NCBI RefSeq assembly: GCF_000152965.1
Contig: NZ_CH902583.1
Coordinates: forward strand, 3,663,694 to 3,727,693
DNA: 64,000 nucleotides
Direction of reading: 5' to 3'
Source of the DNA: Roseobacter sp. MED193
GTDB lineage: Bacteria; Pseudomonadota; Alphaproteobacteria; Rhodobacterales; Rhodobacteraceae
The translations under genes and the position numbers were made by a program. This document shows, one piece after another, positions 54,915 to 63,532 of the stretch (position 1 is the first letter of the stretch; each line of letters begins with the position of its first letter). The notes beneath the pieces are model-generated. The model was not told the DNA's origin. It saw only the letters and a program-made list of their open reading frames with translations, and searched no databases.

Positions 54915-55703
54915 ATGACCGGAGAACTGTCCCCCATCGACAAAGCCAAATTTGTCGCTGCCAAGCAGGCATCGGGATTGGTGGAGGATGGTATGCGGGT
55001 TGGATTGGGGACGGGCTCAACCGCTGCCTGGCTGGTGCGCTGTCTCGGAGAGATGGTGCGCGAGGAGGGGTTGAAGTTCACTGCTGTTCCTACCTCGACC
55101 CGGACCGCAGAACTGGCCCGCGAAGTGGGTATTCCCGTCACCTCGCTCGATGAGGCAAAATGGTTGGATCTGACCATTGACGGGGCCGATGAATTTGATC
55201 GCGACCTCAATCTGATCAAGGGCGGTGGCGGTGCTTTGTTACAAGAAAAAATCGTGGCGACGGCTTCTGATCAAATGGTAGTGATCGCTGATGCGGGCAA
55301 AGAGGTCGAAAACCTCGGCGCTTTTCCCTTGCCGGTAGAGATCATTCCCTTCGGCTGGCAGACCAGCCAGGCTCTGATCGAAGAAACCCTTGTTTCCATG
55401 GACGTATTGGGGCGGTCTGCCACCTTGCGGATGAACGGAGATCGGGCCTTTATGACCGATGAGGGGAACCATATTCTCGACCTGCATCTGAACCGGATTG
55501 GCAATGCACGTCAGCTGGCGCTGGTGATTAACCAGATCCCAGGTGTGGTTGAAAACGGCTTGTTCATAGATATCTGTGACACCGTCATCATCGGCTACGG
55601 GGATGGCAATGTAGAAGTGCGAGATATCAACGAAGGCACGGTAGAGCGCGAAAAACTGGATTTTGTCGAAAGTGACAATCTGTTTTCCGATCTCTCCGAC
55701 TAA
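54915..55703 (+). CDS. rpiA: Ribose-5-phosphate isomerase A
   Basis: The 262-residue protein from ATG 54915 shows GTGSTAAWLVR, PTSTRTAELA, the catalytic DGADEFD and KGGGGALLQEKIV. It interconverts ribose 5-phosphate and ribulose 5-phosphate. A longer in-frame reading begins at 54834 but lacks similarity. It is 14 bases before gor, an NADPH consumer, which suits an operon connecting the pentose-phosphate path with glutathione reduction. Confidence 0.95.
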   Translation: MTGELSPIDKAKFVAAKQASGLVEDGMRVGLGTGSTAAWLVRCLGEMVREEGLKFTAVPTSTRTAELAREVGIPVTSLDEAKWLDLTIDGADEFDRDLNLIKGGGGALLQEKIVATASDQMVVIADAGKEVENLGAFPLPVEIIPFGWQTSQALIEETLVSMDVLGRSATLRMNGDRAFMTDEGNHILDLHLNRIGNARQLALVINQIPGVVENGLFIDICDTVIIGYGDGNVEVRDINEGTVEREKLDFVESDNLFSDLSD

Positions 55704-55717
55704 GAGGCAGAAATAAG

Positions 55718-57073
55718 ATGAGCTTTGACTACGATCTTTTTGTTATTGGCGGCGGCTCTGGTGGCGTCCGTGCGGCCCGTGTGGCGGCAGCAGAAGGCGC
55801 CAAAGTGGCTTTGGCCGAAGAGGATCGCTACGGCGGCACCTGCGTCATCCGCGGCTGTGTGCCAAAGAAGCTGATGGTCTTTGCCTCTGAGTATTCAGCC
55901 ATGGTGGGGGATGCCCAGGCCTATGGCTGGGATATCTCGGGCGGTGTCTTTGACTGGGAGGCCTTCAAGGGCAAACTGCACGCAGAGTTGGACCGGCTGG
56001 AGGGGATCTACCGGAACTTGCTGAAAAACAGCGGCGTCACCAGCTATGATTCTCGTGCGACCTTGGTCGACGCGCATACTGTTGCGTTGGCGGACGGAAG
56101 TCATAAAACCGCAAAGCACATCTTGATTGCCACGGGCGGCTGGCCCACTGTGCCAGAATTCCCCGGTTCGGAGCTGGCGATCACCTCGAACGAGATGTTC
56201 CATCTGGAAAAACTGCCGGAATCGATCCTGATCGTGGGGGGCGGCTATATCGCCTCGGAATTTGCCGGCATCATGAATGGCCTGGGGGTCAAAACAACGC
56301 AGTTCTATCGCGGTACGCAGATCCTGCGCGGCTTTGACGAAGAGGCGCGCAATGTGGTGGCCGCAGGCATGATTGAAGCTGGCGTTGATCTGCAGCTTGA
56401 AACCAATGTGGTGTCCATGGTCAAGGATGGCGACCAGATTCGTGTTACTGACACCAAGGGCAATGAGACGCTGTTTGATCAGGTCATGTATGCCACTGGC
56501 CGTCACCCCAATGCAGATAATCTAGGGCTTGAGGCGCTGGGCGTTGCCCGTGGCAAAAAGGGCGAGATCCTGGTGGATGCCTATAGCCAGACTGGCGTTC
56601 CTTCGGTCTTTGCTATTGGCGATGTGACTGATCGTGCCAATCTGACGCCGGTTGCGATCCGCGAAGGCATGGCTTTTGTGGAGACAGTTTTCAAAGGCAA
56701 CCCCACCAGCCCCGATCACGAGCTGATCCCCACGGCGATCTTTACTCAGCCGGAGATGGGCACTGTGGGTCTATCTGAGGAAGAGGCTGCGGCCCAGGAA
56801 CCAATCGAGGTCTATTCCGCCAGCTTTAAACCCATGCAGCAGAGTTTTGCAGGCCGCGCCCAGAAAGTGCTGATGAAACTGATCGTCAGCAAGGCCAATC
56901 GCAAGGTGTTGGGCTGCCATATCGTGGCGCCGGGAGCTGGTGAAATGATCCAATTGGCCGGGATTGCCGTAAAGATGGGGGCAACTAAAGAAGATTTCGA
57001 CCGTACGGTTGCAGTTCACCCCACCATGTCGGAAGAACTGGTCACAATGAAACTACCAAGTCGAACGACTTGA
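55718..57073 (+). CDS. gor: Glutathione-disulfide reductase
   Basis: The 451-residue flavoprotein has FAD motif GGGSGGVRAARVAA at residues 11-24, the redox-active Cys42/Cys47 in GGTCVIRGCVPKK, the NADPH motif GGGYIASEFAG, and the C-terminal HPTMSEE dyad (His434-Glu439). It regenerates GSH with NADPH. It is of normal length and sits after rpiA with 14 bases between, so the two are likely co-transcribed. hflK begins 70 bases after its stop. Confidence 0.96.
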   Translation: MSFDYDLFVIGGGSGGVRAARVAAAEGAKVALAEEDRYGGTCVIRGCVPKKLMVFASEYSAMVGDAQAYGWDISGGVFDWEAFKGKLHAELDRLEGIYRNLLKNSGVTSYDSRATLVDAHTVALADGSHKTAKHILIATGGWPTVPEFPGSELAITSNEMFHLEKLPESILIVGGGYIASEFAGIMNGLGVKTTQFYRGTQILRGFDEEARNVVAAGMIEAGVDLQLETNVVSMVKDGDQIRVTDTKGNETLFDQVMYATGRHPNADNLGLEALGVARGKKGEILVDAYSQTGVPSVFAIGDVTDRANLTPVAIREGMAFVETVFKGNPTSPDHELIPTAIFTQPEMGTVGLSEEEAAAQEPIEVYSASFKPMQQSFAGRAQKVLMKLIVSKANRKVLGCHIVAPGAGEMIQLAGIAVKMGATKEDFDRTVAVHPTMSEELVTMKLPSRTT

Positions 57074-57143
57074 ATTCACAAGACTAAGACCACAAATGTG
57101 AAGATCATGCCGCATAAGGCGGCAGAAATGGGATAGGAGACAT

Positions 57144-58307
57144 ATGGCGGGCAATAGCGGTGGCCCCTGGGGGGGCGGAGGCTCTTCTGGCGGCGGAGGC
57201 AACCGGGGAAACAACGGTGGTGGTAATAACGGCGGAGGCGGCGGTGGTCGTCGTCCCGAAGACCCCCAGATCCCTGAAATTGATGAGCTGGTCAAAAAAG
57301 GCCAGGAGCAGCTGCGTGTCCTGATGGGCGGTCGCGGCGGCAATGGTCAGGGCGGCGGCACTGGTGGCGGCCAGGGCGGTGGCGGCTCGCCCTTGTTCAC
57401 CAAGGGCACTGTGGCAATAGCTGCGGTTGTTGGCGTTTTGTTTTGGGGCTCGCAAAGCTTTTATTCGGTCAAACCTGAAGAGCAGTCAGTTGAACTGTTC
57501 CTGGGGGAATATATGGATACCGGAAATCCGGGTCTGAACTTTGCTCCCTGGCCGCTGGTGACGAAGGAAATCCTACCAGTTACCCGCGAACAGACCGAAG
57601 ACATCGGTGTGGGTGGTGCTGGCTCTGATGCTGGGCTCATGCTGACGGGTGATGAAAACATCGTAGATATCGATTTCCAGGTGGTCTGGAACATCAACGA
57701 CCCTGCGAAATACCTGTTCAATCTGCGTGACGCGCGCGCCACCATTCGGGCTGTTTCAGAATCAGCCATGCGTGAAATCATCGCGCAATCTGAACTGGCA
57801 CCGATCCTGAACCGTGATCGTGGCTCCATTGCCTCGCGCTTGCAGGAGTTGATTCAGTCCACTTTGGATGACTACGACAGTGGTATCGACATCATCCGCG
57901 TCAACTTTGATAAGGCGGATCCACCTGCTTCGGTGATTGCGGCTTTCCTTGATGTTCAGGCAGCTGAGCAAGAGCGTGATCAGCGCCAAAACGAAGCTGA
58001 CGCCTATGCCAACAATGCTTTGGCGCAGGCGCGTGGTCAGGCGGCAGAGTTGCTGGAGCGTGCCGAAGGCTATCGCGCCCAGGTCGTCAATGAAGCCCAG
58101 GGTGAGGCCAGTCGCTTTAGTGCGGTTTTGACTGAATACCAAAAGGCACCAGAAGTGACCCGCAAGCGTCTCTATCTGGAAACCATGGAGCAGGTCTTGG
58201 GCAATGTGAACAAGGTGATCCTGGATCAATCGACCGGTGAAGGCGGTCAGGGCGTTGTGCCCTATCTGCCGCTGAACGAGCTGCGTCGTTCGGGAGGAAG
58301 CAACTGA
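57144..58307 (+). CDS. hflK: FtsH protease modulator HflK
   Basis: The 387-residue protein has a long Gly/Asn-rich cytoplasmic N terminus (about residues 1-90), one transmembrane helix near residues 92-110 (VAIAAVVGVLFWG) and a periplasmic SPFH/band-7 domain (DENIVDIDFQVVWNINDP, YANNALAQARGQAAELLERA). It forms, with HflC, a cage around the FtsH protease. It overlaps hflC by one base (TGATG). Its glycine-rich head is longer than in E. coli but of the usual kind. AGGAG lies just upstream of the ATG. Confidence 0.94.
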   Translation: MAGNSGGPWGGGGSSGGGGNRGNNGGGNNGGGGGGRRPEDPQIPEIDELVKKGQEQLRVLMGGRGGNGQGGGTGGGQGGGGSPLFTKGTVAIAAVVGVLFWGSQSFYSVKPEEQSVELFLGEYMDTGNPGLNFAPWPLVTKEILPVTREQTEDIGVGGAGSDAGLMLTGDENIVDIDFQVVWNINDPAKYLFNLRDARATIRAVSESAMREIIAQSELAPILNRDRGSIASRLQELIQSTLDDYDSGIDIIRVNFDKADPPASVIAAFLDVQAAEQERDQRQNEADAYANNALAQARGQAAELLERAEGYRAQVVNEAQGEASRFSAVLTEYQKAPEVTRKRLYLETMEQVLGNVNKVILDQSTGEGGQGVVPYLPLNELRRSGGSN

Positions 58308-59188
58308 TGAAAAAGACAACTTTCCTCTTGCCGGTACTGGTACTGGCACTCGTTGGTATCCTGTCGTCGGTCTTCATCGTGGATGAACGCGAAAAGGCAC
58401 TGGTTCTGCAATTCGGCCGGGTTGTCTCGGTCAAGGAAGATCCAGGTCTTGCGTTCAAAATTCCGGTTATTCAGGAAGTCGTGCGCTATGATGACCGAAT
58501 CCTAAGCCGTGATATTGATCCGCTTGAGATTACCCCCTCTGATGATCGTCGCTTGGTCGTTGATGCCTTTGCACGGTATCGTATCGTGGACGTTAACCGT
58601 TTCCGCCAGGCGGTGGGTGCTGGTGGTATCGCCACTGCAGAAAACCGCCTGGATTCGATCCTTCGGGCGCAGACACGAGAGATTCTTGGCTCGGTCAGCT
58701 CTAACGACATCCTGTCATCGGATCGGGCCGCTTTGATGTTGCGGATCCGTAACGGGGCAAGCAAGGATGCGGAGTCTCTTGGGATTGCGATCGTTGACGT
58801 GCGACTGAAGCGCACCGACCTACCAACAGAGAACCTGGAAGCGACCTTCCAGCGGATGCGGGCAGAACGTGTGCGGGAAGCAACGGATGAACGGGCGCGT
58901 GGTAACGAAGCCGCCCAGCGGATCCGTGCCCAGGCAGATCGGACCGTGGTTGAACTGGTTTCGGAAGCCGAGCGTGAAGCGGAAATCATCCGCGGTGAAG
59001 CCGACGCGGAACGCAACTCTATCTTTGCGGACGCCTATGGCCGCGACCCGGAGTTCTTTGAATTCTATCGCAGCCTGAATGCCTATGAAGGCGCGCTGAA
59101 GGGGAACAACTCCTCGCTGGTGCTGTCTCCGGACTCTGAGTTCTTTAACTATCTGAGATCTTCGCAGGGCACGGCTGCTGGACAGTAG
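58307..59188 (+). CDS. hflC: FtsH protease modulator HflC
   Basis: The 293-residue protein has an N-terminal membrane anchor (about residues 5-25, LLPVLVLALVGILSSVFIV) and a band-7 domain with VVDAFARYRIVDVNRFR and the coiled AEREAEIIRGEADAERN segment. It pairs with HflK to control FtsH. It is co-translated with hflK through the one-base overlap. A terminator follows at 59218, and a Do-type protease gene is next, so this is a membrane-protein quality-control cluster. Confidence 0.95.
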   Translation: MKKTTFLLPVLVLALVGILSSVFIVDEREKALVLQFGRVVSVKEDPGLAFKIPVIQEVVRYDDRILSRDIDPLEITPSDDRRLVVDAFARYRIVDVNRFRQAVGAGGIATAENRLDSILRAQTREILGSVSSNDILSSDRAALMLRIRNGASKDAESLGIAIVDVRLKRTDLPTENLEATFQRMRAERVREATDERARGNEAAQRIRAQADRTVVELVSEAEREAEIIRGEADAERNSIFADAYGRDPEFFEFYRSLNAYEGALKGNNSSLVLSPDSEFFNYLRSSQGTAAGQ

Positions 59189-59217
59189 GTCGACTGTTGT
59201 GAGGTCTGATGGATCAA

Positions 59218-59255
59218 AGGAAGGGGCTGACCTAGCGGTTGGCCCCTTCTTCAAT
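59218..59255 (+). terminator. Terminator after hflC
   Basis: AAGGGGC-CC arms (59221-59232 with 59237-59248) pair over about ten base pairs with two mismatches, and CTTCTTC follows. It starts about 30 bases past the hflC stop. Confidence 0.7.
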
Positions 59256-59304
59256 TGTCCAACATGGCGCGGTTTGCTTTGTTTTAAGCTCTTGTTATCA
59301 AGCG

Positions 59305-59446
59305 GTTATCCGCCTGAGCCGATTTTATCAGCTGTTCTCCGCCTGAACAGTGCTATTATCCTGGCAGCGAGCCGGGCACTTGGAAGGGCGGAAAATGACC
59401 CAAATTTTTCACAACCAATTGATTGGCCCTTACAGGTGTTGTGAAA
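59305..59446. promoter_or_regulatory. Repeats upstream of the Do protease: candidate operators
   Basis: GTTATCCGCCTGAGC (59305-59319) and GTTCTCCGCCTGAAC (59334-59348) agree at 13 of 15 positions, and their starts are 29 bases apart. TTTCACAAC (59407-59415) and GTTGTGAAA (59438-59446) are a perfect 9-bp inverted repeat with 22 bases between them. No regulator can be named. Confidence 0.45.
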
Positions 59447-59563
59447 GGAAATTCTCCCCCTACATTGAAAGCAAGCTACTGTGGGATAAATCCTGTGATT
59501 GGCGCAGGTCTGTATCTTGCAGCTCTTGACGGTCAGTTTTGGGGATGAGGGCAGAACAAGAAG

Positions 59564-61099
59564 ATGGCAAAGACAGGAATGGTGATGACAAGGAGTAGCT
59601 CCGTGCAGCCTCAGGCAATTGCAGTTTCAAAAGAACAAAACGGGCAGGCCACCATGTGGCGCGTGCTTTGGCTGGGGGTGCTCAGTCTGGTGATGCTTAT
59701 GGCCCAGATGCTATCGGCGCAGGCCCGTCCGGAAAGTCTGGCACCGCTGGCCGATGAGGTCAGCCCGGCGGTGGTGAATATCACCACGACCACAGTGATC
59801 GAGGGCCGCACTGGCCCTCAGGGTATCGTGCCAGAGGGGTCTCCCTTTGAAGATTTCTTCCGTGAATTCCAAGACCGCAACGGTGGAAACAACGGCAATC
59901 GCCCGCAGCGCTCTTCAGCGCTTGGATCGGGCTTTGTGATCTCGGAAGATGGCTATATCGTCACCAATAACCATGTGATTGCCGATGCGGATGAGATCGA
60001 GATCGAATTCTTCCCTGGCGATGGTCAACCTAAAGAGCTGTTGCCTGCAAAGGTGATCGGCACCGATCCCAATACGGATATCGCCCTGCTGAAGGTTGAG
60101 GCGCCTGCACCGCTGAAATTTGTTAGCTTCGGCGACAGTGACACCGCCCGTGTTGGCGATTGGGTTGTGGCCATGGGCAATCCGCTTGGGCAGGGTTTCT
60201 CGCTTTCTGCCGGGATTGTTTCTGCCCGAAATCGTGAACTTTCAGGATCCTATGACGACTACATCCAGACGGATGCCGCCATCAACCGGGGCAACTCCGG
60301 TGGTCCCTTGTTCAACATGGACGGCGATGTGGTCGGGGTGAATACCGCAATTCTCTCACCCAATGGTGGCTCGATCGGGATCGGCTTTTCCATGGCCTCC
60401 AACGTGGTGAGCAAGGTTGTGCTGCAGCTGAAAGAGTTTGGTGAGACCCGTCGTGGCTGGTTGGGGGTTCGCATCCAGGATGTCAGCGATGACGTGGCAG
60501 AGGCCATGGGGCTAGACGATGCCAAAGGTGCGCTTGTTACCGATGTGCCTGACGGTCCCTCCAAAGATGCAGGTCTGCAGGCGGGGGATGTGATTCTCAG
60601 CTTTGATGGCGAGGAGGTCGAAAACACGCGCAGCCTGGTGCGCACTGTCGGCAATACCGAAGTGGGCAAGACAGTTCGGGTGGTTGTCTACCGCGAGGGC
60701 AAAACTGAAACTCTGAAAGTAACCCTTGGCCGCCGTGAAGATGCGGAGCGGGAGGCGACTGGCTCTACCGAGGGTGAGACGGAAGATCCTAAAGTTACCG
60801 AGAAAGAATTGCTTGGACTGTCCATCGGTATCCTTACAGATAAGATTCGCGGCGAGCTGAACCTGCCGACGGGGACCGATGGTTTGGTTATTCTTTCTGT
60901 CAACGAAGTTTCAGAGGCCTGGGAAAAAGGCCTGCGGGCGGGCGACGTTATCACCGAGGCTGGTCAGCAGAAGGTGGCAACAATTGGCGAGTTGGAGACC
61001 CGGATTTCTGAGGCCAAAGAAGCGGGGCGCAAATCTCTCCTACTCTTGGTCCGCCGCAACGGTGAACCCCGGTTTGTTGCCTTGAACTTGGTAAAATAG
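59564..61099 (+). CDS. Do-type serine protease (DegP/DegQ/MucD-like)
   Basis: The protein has 511 residues from ATG 59564, with an uncleaved or signal hydrophobic segment at about 31-53 (VLWLGVLSLVMLMAQMLS). Its trypsin-like domain has His137 in NNHVI, Asp172 in TDIALLKV and Ser245 in GNSGGP, followed by two PDZ domains. It degrades or chaperones misfolded periplasmic protein. The N-terminal 30 residues are unusual; ATG 59654 (residue 31) would start directly on the signal. It follows hflKC, and its promoter region shows multiple repeats. Confidence 0.93.
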   Translation: MAKTGMVMTRSSSVQPQAIAVSKEQNGQATMWRVLWLGVLSLVMLMAQMLSAQARPESLAPLADEVSPAVVNITTTTVIEGRTGPQGIVPEGSPFEDFFREFQDRNGGNNGNRPQRSSALGSGFVISEDGYIVTNNHVIADADEIEIEFFPGDGQPKELLPAKVIGTDPNTDIALLKVEAPAPLKFVSFGDSDTARVGDWVVAMGNPLGQGFSLSAGIVSARNRELSGSYDDYIQTDAAINRGNSGGPLFNMDGDVVGVNTAILSPNGGSIGIGFSMASNVVSKVVLQLKEFGETRRGWLGVRIQDVSDDVAEAMGLDDAKGALVTDVPDGPSKDAGLQAGDVILSFDGEEVENTRSLVRTVGNTEVGKTVRVVVYREGKTETLKVTLGRREDAEREATGSTEGETEDPKVTEKELLGLSIGILTDKIRGELNLPTGTDGLVILSVNEVSEAWEKGLRAGDVITEAGQQKVATIGELETRISEAKEAGRKSLLLLVRRNGEPRFVALNLVK

Positions 61100-61125
61100 T
61101 CGGTTTCAACATCGAGAACCCAAAC

Positions 61126-61156
61126 AAAGGGCTGGGGTTTTCCCGGCCCTTTTGCT
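61126..61156 (+). terminator. Terminator after the Do protease
   Basis: AAAGGGC-GGG pairs with CCC-GCCCTTTT across one mismatch, around a GTTTT loop. TTTGCTG follows. The hairpin begins 27 bases after the stop. Confidence 0.85.
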
Positions 61157-61305
61157 GTCCAAACTTTGGGAAATGCCCCTCTGCGCAAAAAAGGGAAAGA
61201 GCCATACGCTGGCGGGCATATGGCTCTTTTATGGAACAGGCAGTCATCGGGATGGAATGATAATGTCTGCCGTGCGACCTATATGACAGCGTTTGACAGC
61301 TGGAT

Positions 61306-61323
61306 CTGTGAACCAGTTCACAG
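61306..61323. promoter_or_regulatory. Perfect 18-base palindrome, operator candidate
   Basis: CTGTGAAC-CA-GTTCACAG is a perfect inverted repeat. It ends eight bases before the start of the short frame at 61332, just touching its ribosome site. A TTGACA lies at 61293-61298. A repressor bound here could block transcription and translation start, but no regulator is known. Confidence 0.45.
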
Positions 61324-61331
61324 GAGAGAAA

Positions 61332-61388
61332 ATGAGTTATTATTTACCGATTTCTTATGTGTTTACGCGGATTATTTGGTTTTGCTGA
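61332..61388 (+). CDS. Possible leader peptide or small membrane peptide (18 aa)
   Basis: The frame encodes MSYYLPISYVFTRIIWFC, 18 residues rich in aromatic and aliphatic residues with no charge but one Arg. AGGAGAG lies five bases upstream of the ATG, an unusually good ribosome site for so short a frame, and the palindrome at 61306-61323 lies before it. It could be a leader peptide, a small membrane peptide or chance. No similarity is known to me. Confidence 0.4.
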   Translation: MSYYLPISYVFTRIIWFC

Positions 61389-61482
61389 GAAGAAAACCTC
61401 TGGAGTTAACAGATTATTGGCCTGTTTGATTGCAAAGTTGGCGCAGATGTTTCCTTAGATCCAAATCCAGAATGGCCACCCG

Positions 61483-62052
61483 ATGATGAAAAAACCAACC
61501 CTTGTCAGTGCTGTCTTTGCGTTTGCGGCCAGCACGGTTTTTGCCGCAGATTTGCCAAAAGGCGATTCCGCCTCGGCAAAGGTGTTTTTGGAGTTGCACA
61601 GTATCCAGCGTCTGGCTGGTGTGATGACGCCGCTGCTTACGGTGCCTGGTGGTGCGTTTCGCATTGTTGAGGGGGATTTCCTCGCATTGGGCAATCTGAG
61701 AATTCGCCTCATTGGTATTGATGCTCCCGAGATTGCCCAGCAATGCAACGCGGCCGAAGGGGGCTATTGGGAATGTGCCGCAGAAGCCGAGGATCGGGTC
61801 CGCGACATGCTGCGCAATGCCGAACGCGTCGAGTGCTTTAGCAATGAGCGCGACAGCTATGGGCACTATCTGGCCTCTTGCAAGGCGGATGGGCAGGACG
61901 TGGGAGCGCATTTGGTGGCAGAGGGGCTGGCATGGCCCGACGCGGATCAGGGCTACTACCATCTGGAAGCGATGCAGGCACAGGCTGCCCACCGCGGGAT
62001 CTGGCAGGCAGAGACGCCTTCGCCTGATGAATGGCGTAAAGATCACAACTAG
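61483..62052 (+). CDS. Staphylococcal-nuclease-fold protein, altered active site
   Basis: The 189-residue protein has a signal peptide (about 1-22, ending FAA). Its nuclease-like domain keeps IRLIGIDAPE (Arg75, Asp80, Glu83), corresponding to Arg35, Asp40 and Glu43 of the staphylococcal enzyme. The third catalytic Arg, in YGR of the family, is His128 in SYGHYL. The first Asp of the DGDT motif is Glu63. Hydrolysis may therefore be weak or lost. Two extra Cys pairs (QQC, YWEC, VEC, SC) suggest disulfides in an exported form. It converges on the Crp/Fnr gene. Confidence 0.82.
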   Translation: MMKKPTLVSAVFAFAASTVFAADLPKGDSASAKVFLELHSIQRLAGVMTPLLTVPGGAFRIVEGDFLALGNLRIRLIGIDAPEIAQQCNAAEGGYWECAAEAEDRVRDMLRNAERVECFSNERDSYGHYLASCKADGQDVGAHLVAEGLAWPDADQGYYHLEAMQAQAAHRGIWQAETPSPDEWRKDHN

Positions 62053-62109
62053 GGCGGCGGTTTTATGCCTGTAGGCAGAGGATGCCAGATTTTGTGACCA
62101 TTGCCTGCG

Positions 62110-62778
62110 TTAAATCGATTCCGGTTCCGCCAGCAGTCCCAGTGCACTGCGGTCCAGGATCTGTAGCCCACCCCGGCTGATTTCGATCAATTGGCTGCGT
62201 TTCCAATTTGACAGGGTCTTGGAGACGGCTTCGCGCGTGGCGCCCACATATTCTGCCAGTTCAGCCTGCGAAAGCGCAAGCCGCCCATTTCCACTGTCAG
62301 GTGCCAGATAGAGCAGCTTGCGGGCCAGGCGCACGGGCATGGGCAGGAAGACCTGTTCGTTCAGCTGCATATTCATCCAACGCATCCGTTGCCCCGCCAG
62401 GCGCAAGAGGTCTCCTGCCAATTCAGGATGCTCTCGGATCTGTGCAAGAATGTCCCGGTTCCGCAGGCGCAGCAAGCGGCTCGGCTCGGCGGCGGTCACG
62501 GTGGCGGTGCGCAGTCCCGGATCAAACAGTACGATTTCTCCAAAGACAGCGCCCGGTCGCATCAGGTCGAGCGAGAGCTTGCGACCGGCTGCAGAGAGAA
62601 TGGAAAATTCCAAGGACCCGGCGATGATCGCATAAAAGGCATCGCCAGTATCGCCCTGCTCGAACAGAATTTCTCCGTTAGACAGGCGCACTTCGCTGGC
62701 CTGACTTTCTAGCATTTCGCGCAAAGGCGCCGAGGCGGCGGACAAAAAACCGGTTTTTGGTAGGCGGTCATTTGGCAT
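62110..62778 (-). CDS. Crp/Fnr-family transcriptional regulator
   Basis: The 222-residue protein has a cyclic-nucleotide-binding-type beta roll (EILFEQGDTGDAFYAIIAGS, PGAVFGE) and a C-terminal winged helix-turn-helix with ELAEYVGATREAVSKTLSNW. The N terminus has no Cys cluster, so it does not sense oxygen through a 4Fe-4S centre as FNR does. It may be a Dnr- or Crp-like regulator. Its target sites are unknown. The FNR-type palindrome at 21094 could be recognised by such a protein, but no link is shown. Confidence 0.9.
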   Translation of the reverse strand: MPNDRLPKTGFLSAASAPLREMLESQASEVRLSNGEILFEQGDTGDAFYAIIAGSLEFSILSAAGRKLSLDLMRPGAVFGEIVLFDPGLRTATVTAAEPSRLLRLRNRDILAQIREHPELAGDLLRLAGQRMRWMNMQLNEQVFLPMPVRLARKLLYLAPDSGNGRLALSQAELAEYVGATREAVSKTLSNWKRSQLIEISRGGLQILDRSALGLLAEPESI

Positions 62779-63013
62779 GATGTCTCTGGTCTCCGTCTTT
62801 CCTGTGCCAGATCAGCGCAGGGAGCAGACCCAAAGGAGGATCTGCGTTGTCTAAGAGGTCTTAGCAGAGCTGGGCGGCTTGGGGAACTCTGGGAACAGCC
62901 CAGTGCCTGGGCATGATCCGCACTGCAAATCTTTTCCCACCAGATCTGCCTATTATTGCATCCTCACCGGAGGGGGCCTGGACAAACAAGCGGCGCAGAT
63001 CCGTTGATGAGCA

Positions 63014-63532
63014 TTACTGGGCAATGGCGACCAAGCCCAGCTGTCGTGCAGTGTCGAGTGAAAGGGTGCTACTGTCTAATCCAGCGTCCTTTTGATATCG
63101 GCGAATGGCGATCCGAGTGGCCCGGTCTATCTGGCCGCTTGCAGTCCCACGATAGAACCCGCGGGCGGCGAGGGCACGTTGTAACGAGGCGATGAATTCC
63201 GGTGTCATTTGTTCTGGACAGGGCGTTTCCAGCCAGGTCTCCTGCCGAGGCTGCACGATATCTTGACGCGTGACAGTACGAAACACCGCTGGCCGCAGGA
63301 TTTGACCTGCATCATCGCGCACAGCAGGGGTGACGAGAACCTGATCAGTGACGGTTTGAATAACGGCGGGGCTGGTATTTTTATGCCAACAGGTGCCTGG
63401 GGGGGCGCCGGGAGGTGCCTGTGGCGCCGGAGGCGCAAGTCCGGTTGCCGGATTTTGCGGCACGCAGGCACCCATGCCTAAGGCCACAATAAGCGACAGG
63501 CAGGCAAGAAGAGGGGCGGTTGCTTTGGTCAT
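63014..63532 (-). CDS. Lipoprotein with a peptidoglycan-binding domain
   Basis: The 172-residue protein has a lipobox LGMGAC (Cys23) after a hydrophobic signal, followed by a Pro-rich linker. The middle has TVTDQVLVTPAVRDDAG. The C-terminal domain (about 110-172, LQRALAARGFYRGTASGQIDRATRIAIRRYQ) is the PG_binding_1 repeat. It probably anchors to the outer membrane and contacts peptidoglycan. The function of the middle segment is unknown. It is divergent from the ferredoxin region downstream. Confidence 0.85.
   Translation of the reverse strand: MTKATAPLLACLSLIVALGMGACVPQNPATGLAPPAPQAPPGAPPGTCWHKNTSPAVIQTVTDQVLVTPAVRDDAGQILRPAVFRTVTRQDIVQPRQETWLETPCPEQMTPEFIASLQRALAARGFYRGTASGQIDRATRIAIRRYQKDAGLDSSTLSLDTARQLGLVAIAQ

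Larger units (their letters stand above)
59189..59563 (+). other. Long leader before the Do-type protease
   Basis: This 375-base gap begins with the hflC terminator (59218-59255). It then has direct repeats, an inverted repeat and AT-rich stretches before the protease start at 59564 (described separately). A weak sigma-32-like pattern (GTTGTGAAA at 59438-59446 with CCCCCTACAT at 59456-59465) was noted; no consensus promoter was found with confidence. No reading frame in it has recognisable similarity. Confidence 0.5.
61100..61482. other. AT-rich gap with palindrome and short frame
   Basis: This 383-base interval between the Do protease and the nuclease-like gene contains a terminator (61126-61156), an 18-base palindrome (61306-61323) and an 18-codon frame with a strong ribosome site (61332-61388). 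Its right half is visibly richer in A and T than the flanking genes. An 87-codon frame from 61166 has no recognisable domain. Confidence 0.5.

Noticed and set aside
59332-59350. LexA-like box (CTGTTC and GAACAG) before the Do protease
   Set aside because: The half-site spacing fits neither the E. coli nor the alphaproteobacterial LexA site; it overlaps the direct repeat, which explains it better.
61166-61429. 87-codon plus-strand frame after the Do protease
   Set aside because: It starts over the end of the terminator, has a poor ribosome site and no recognisable similarity; only the shorter 18-codon frame has a good ribosome site.
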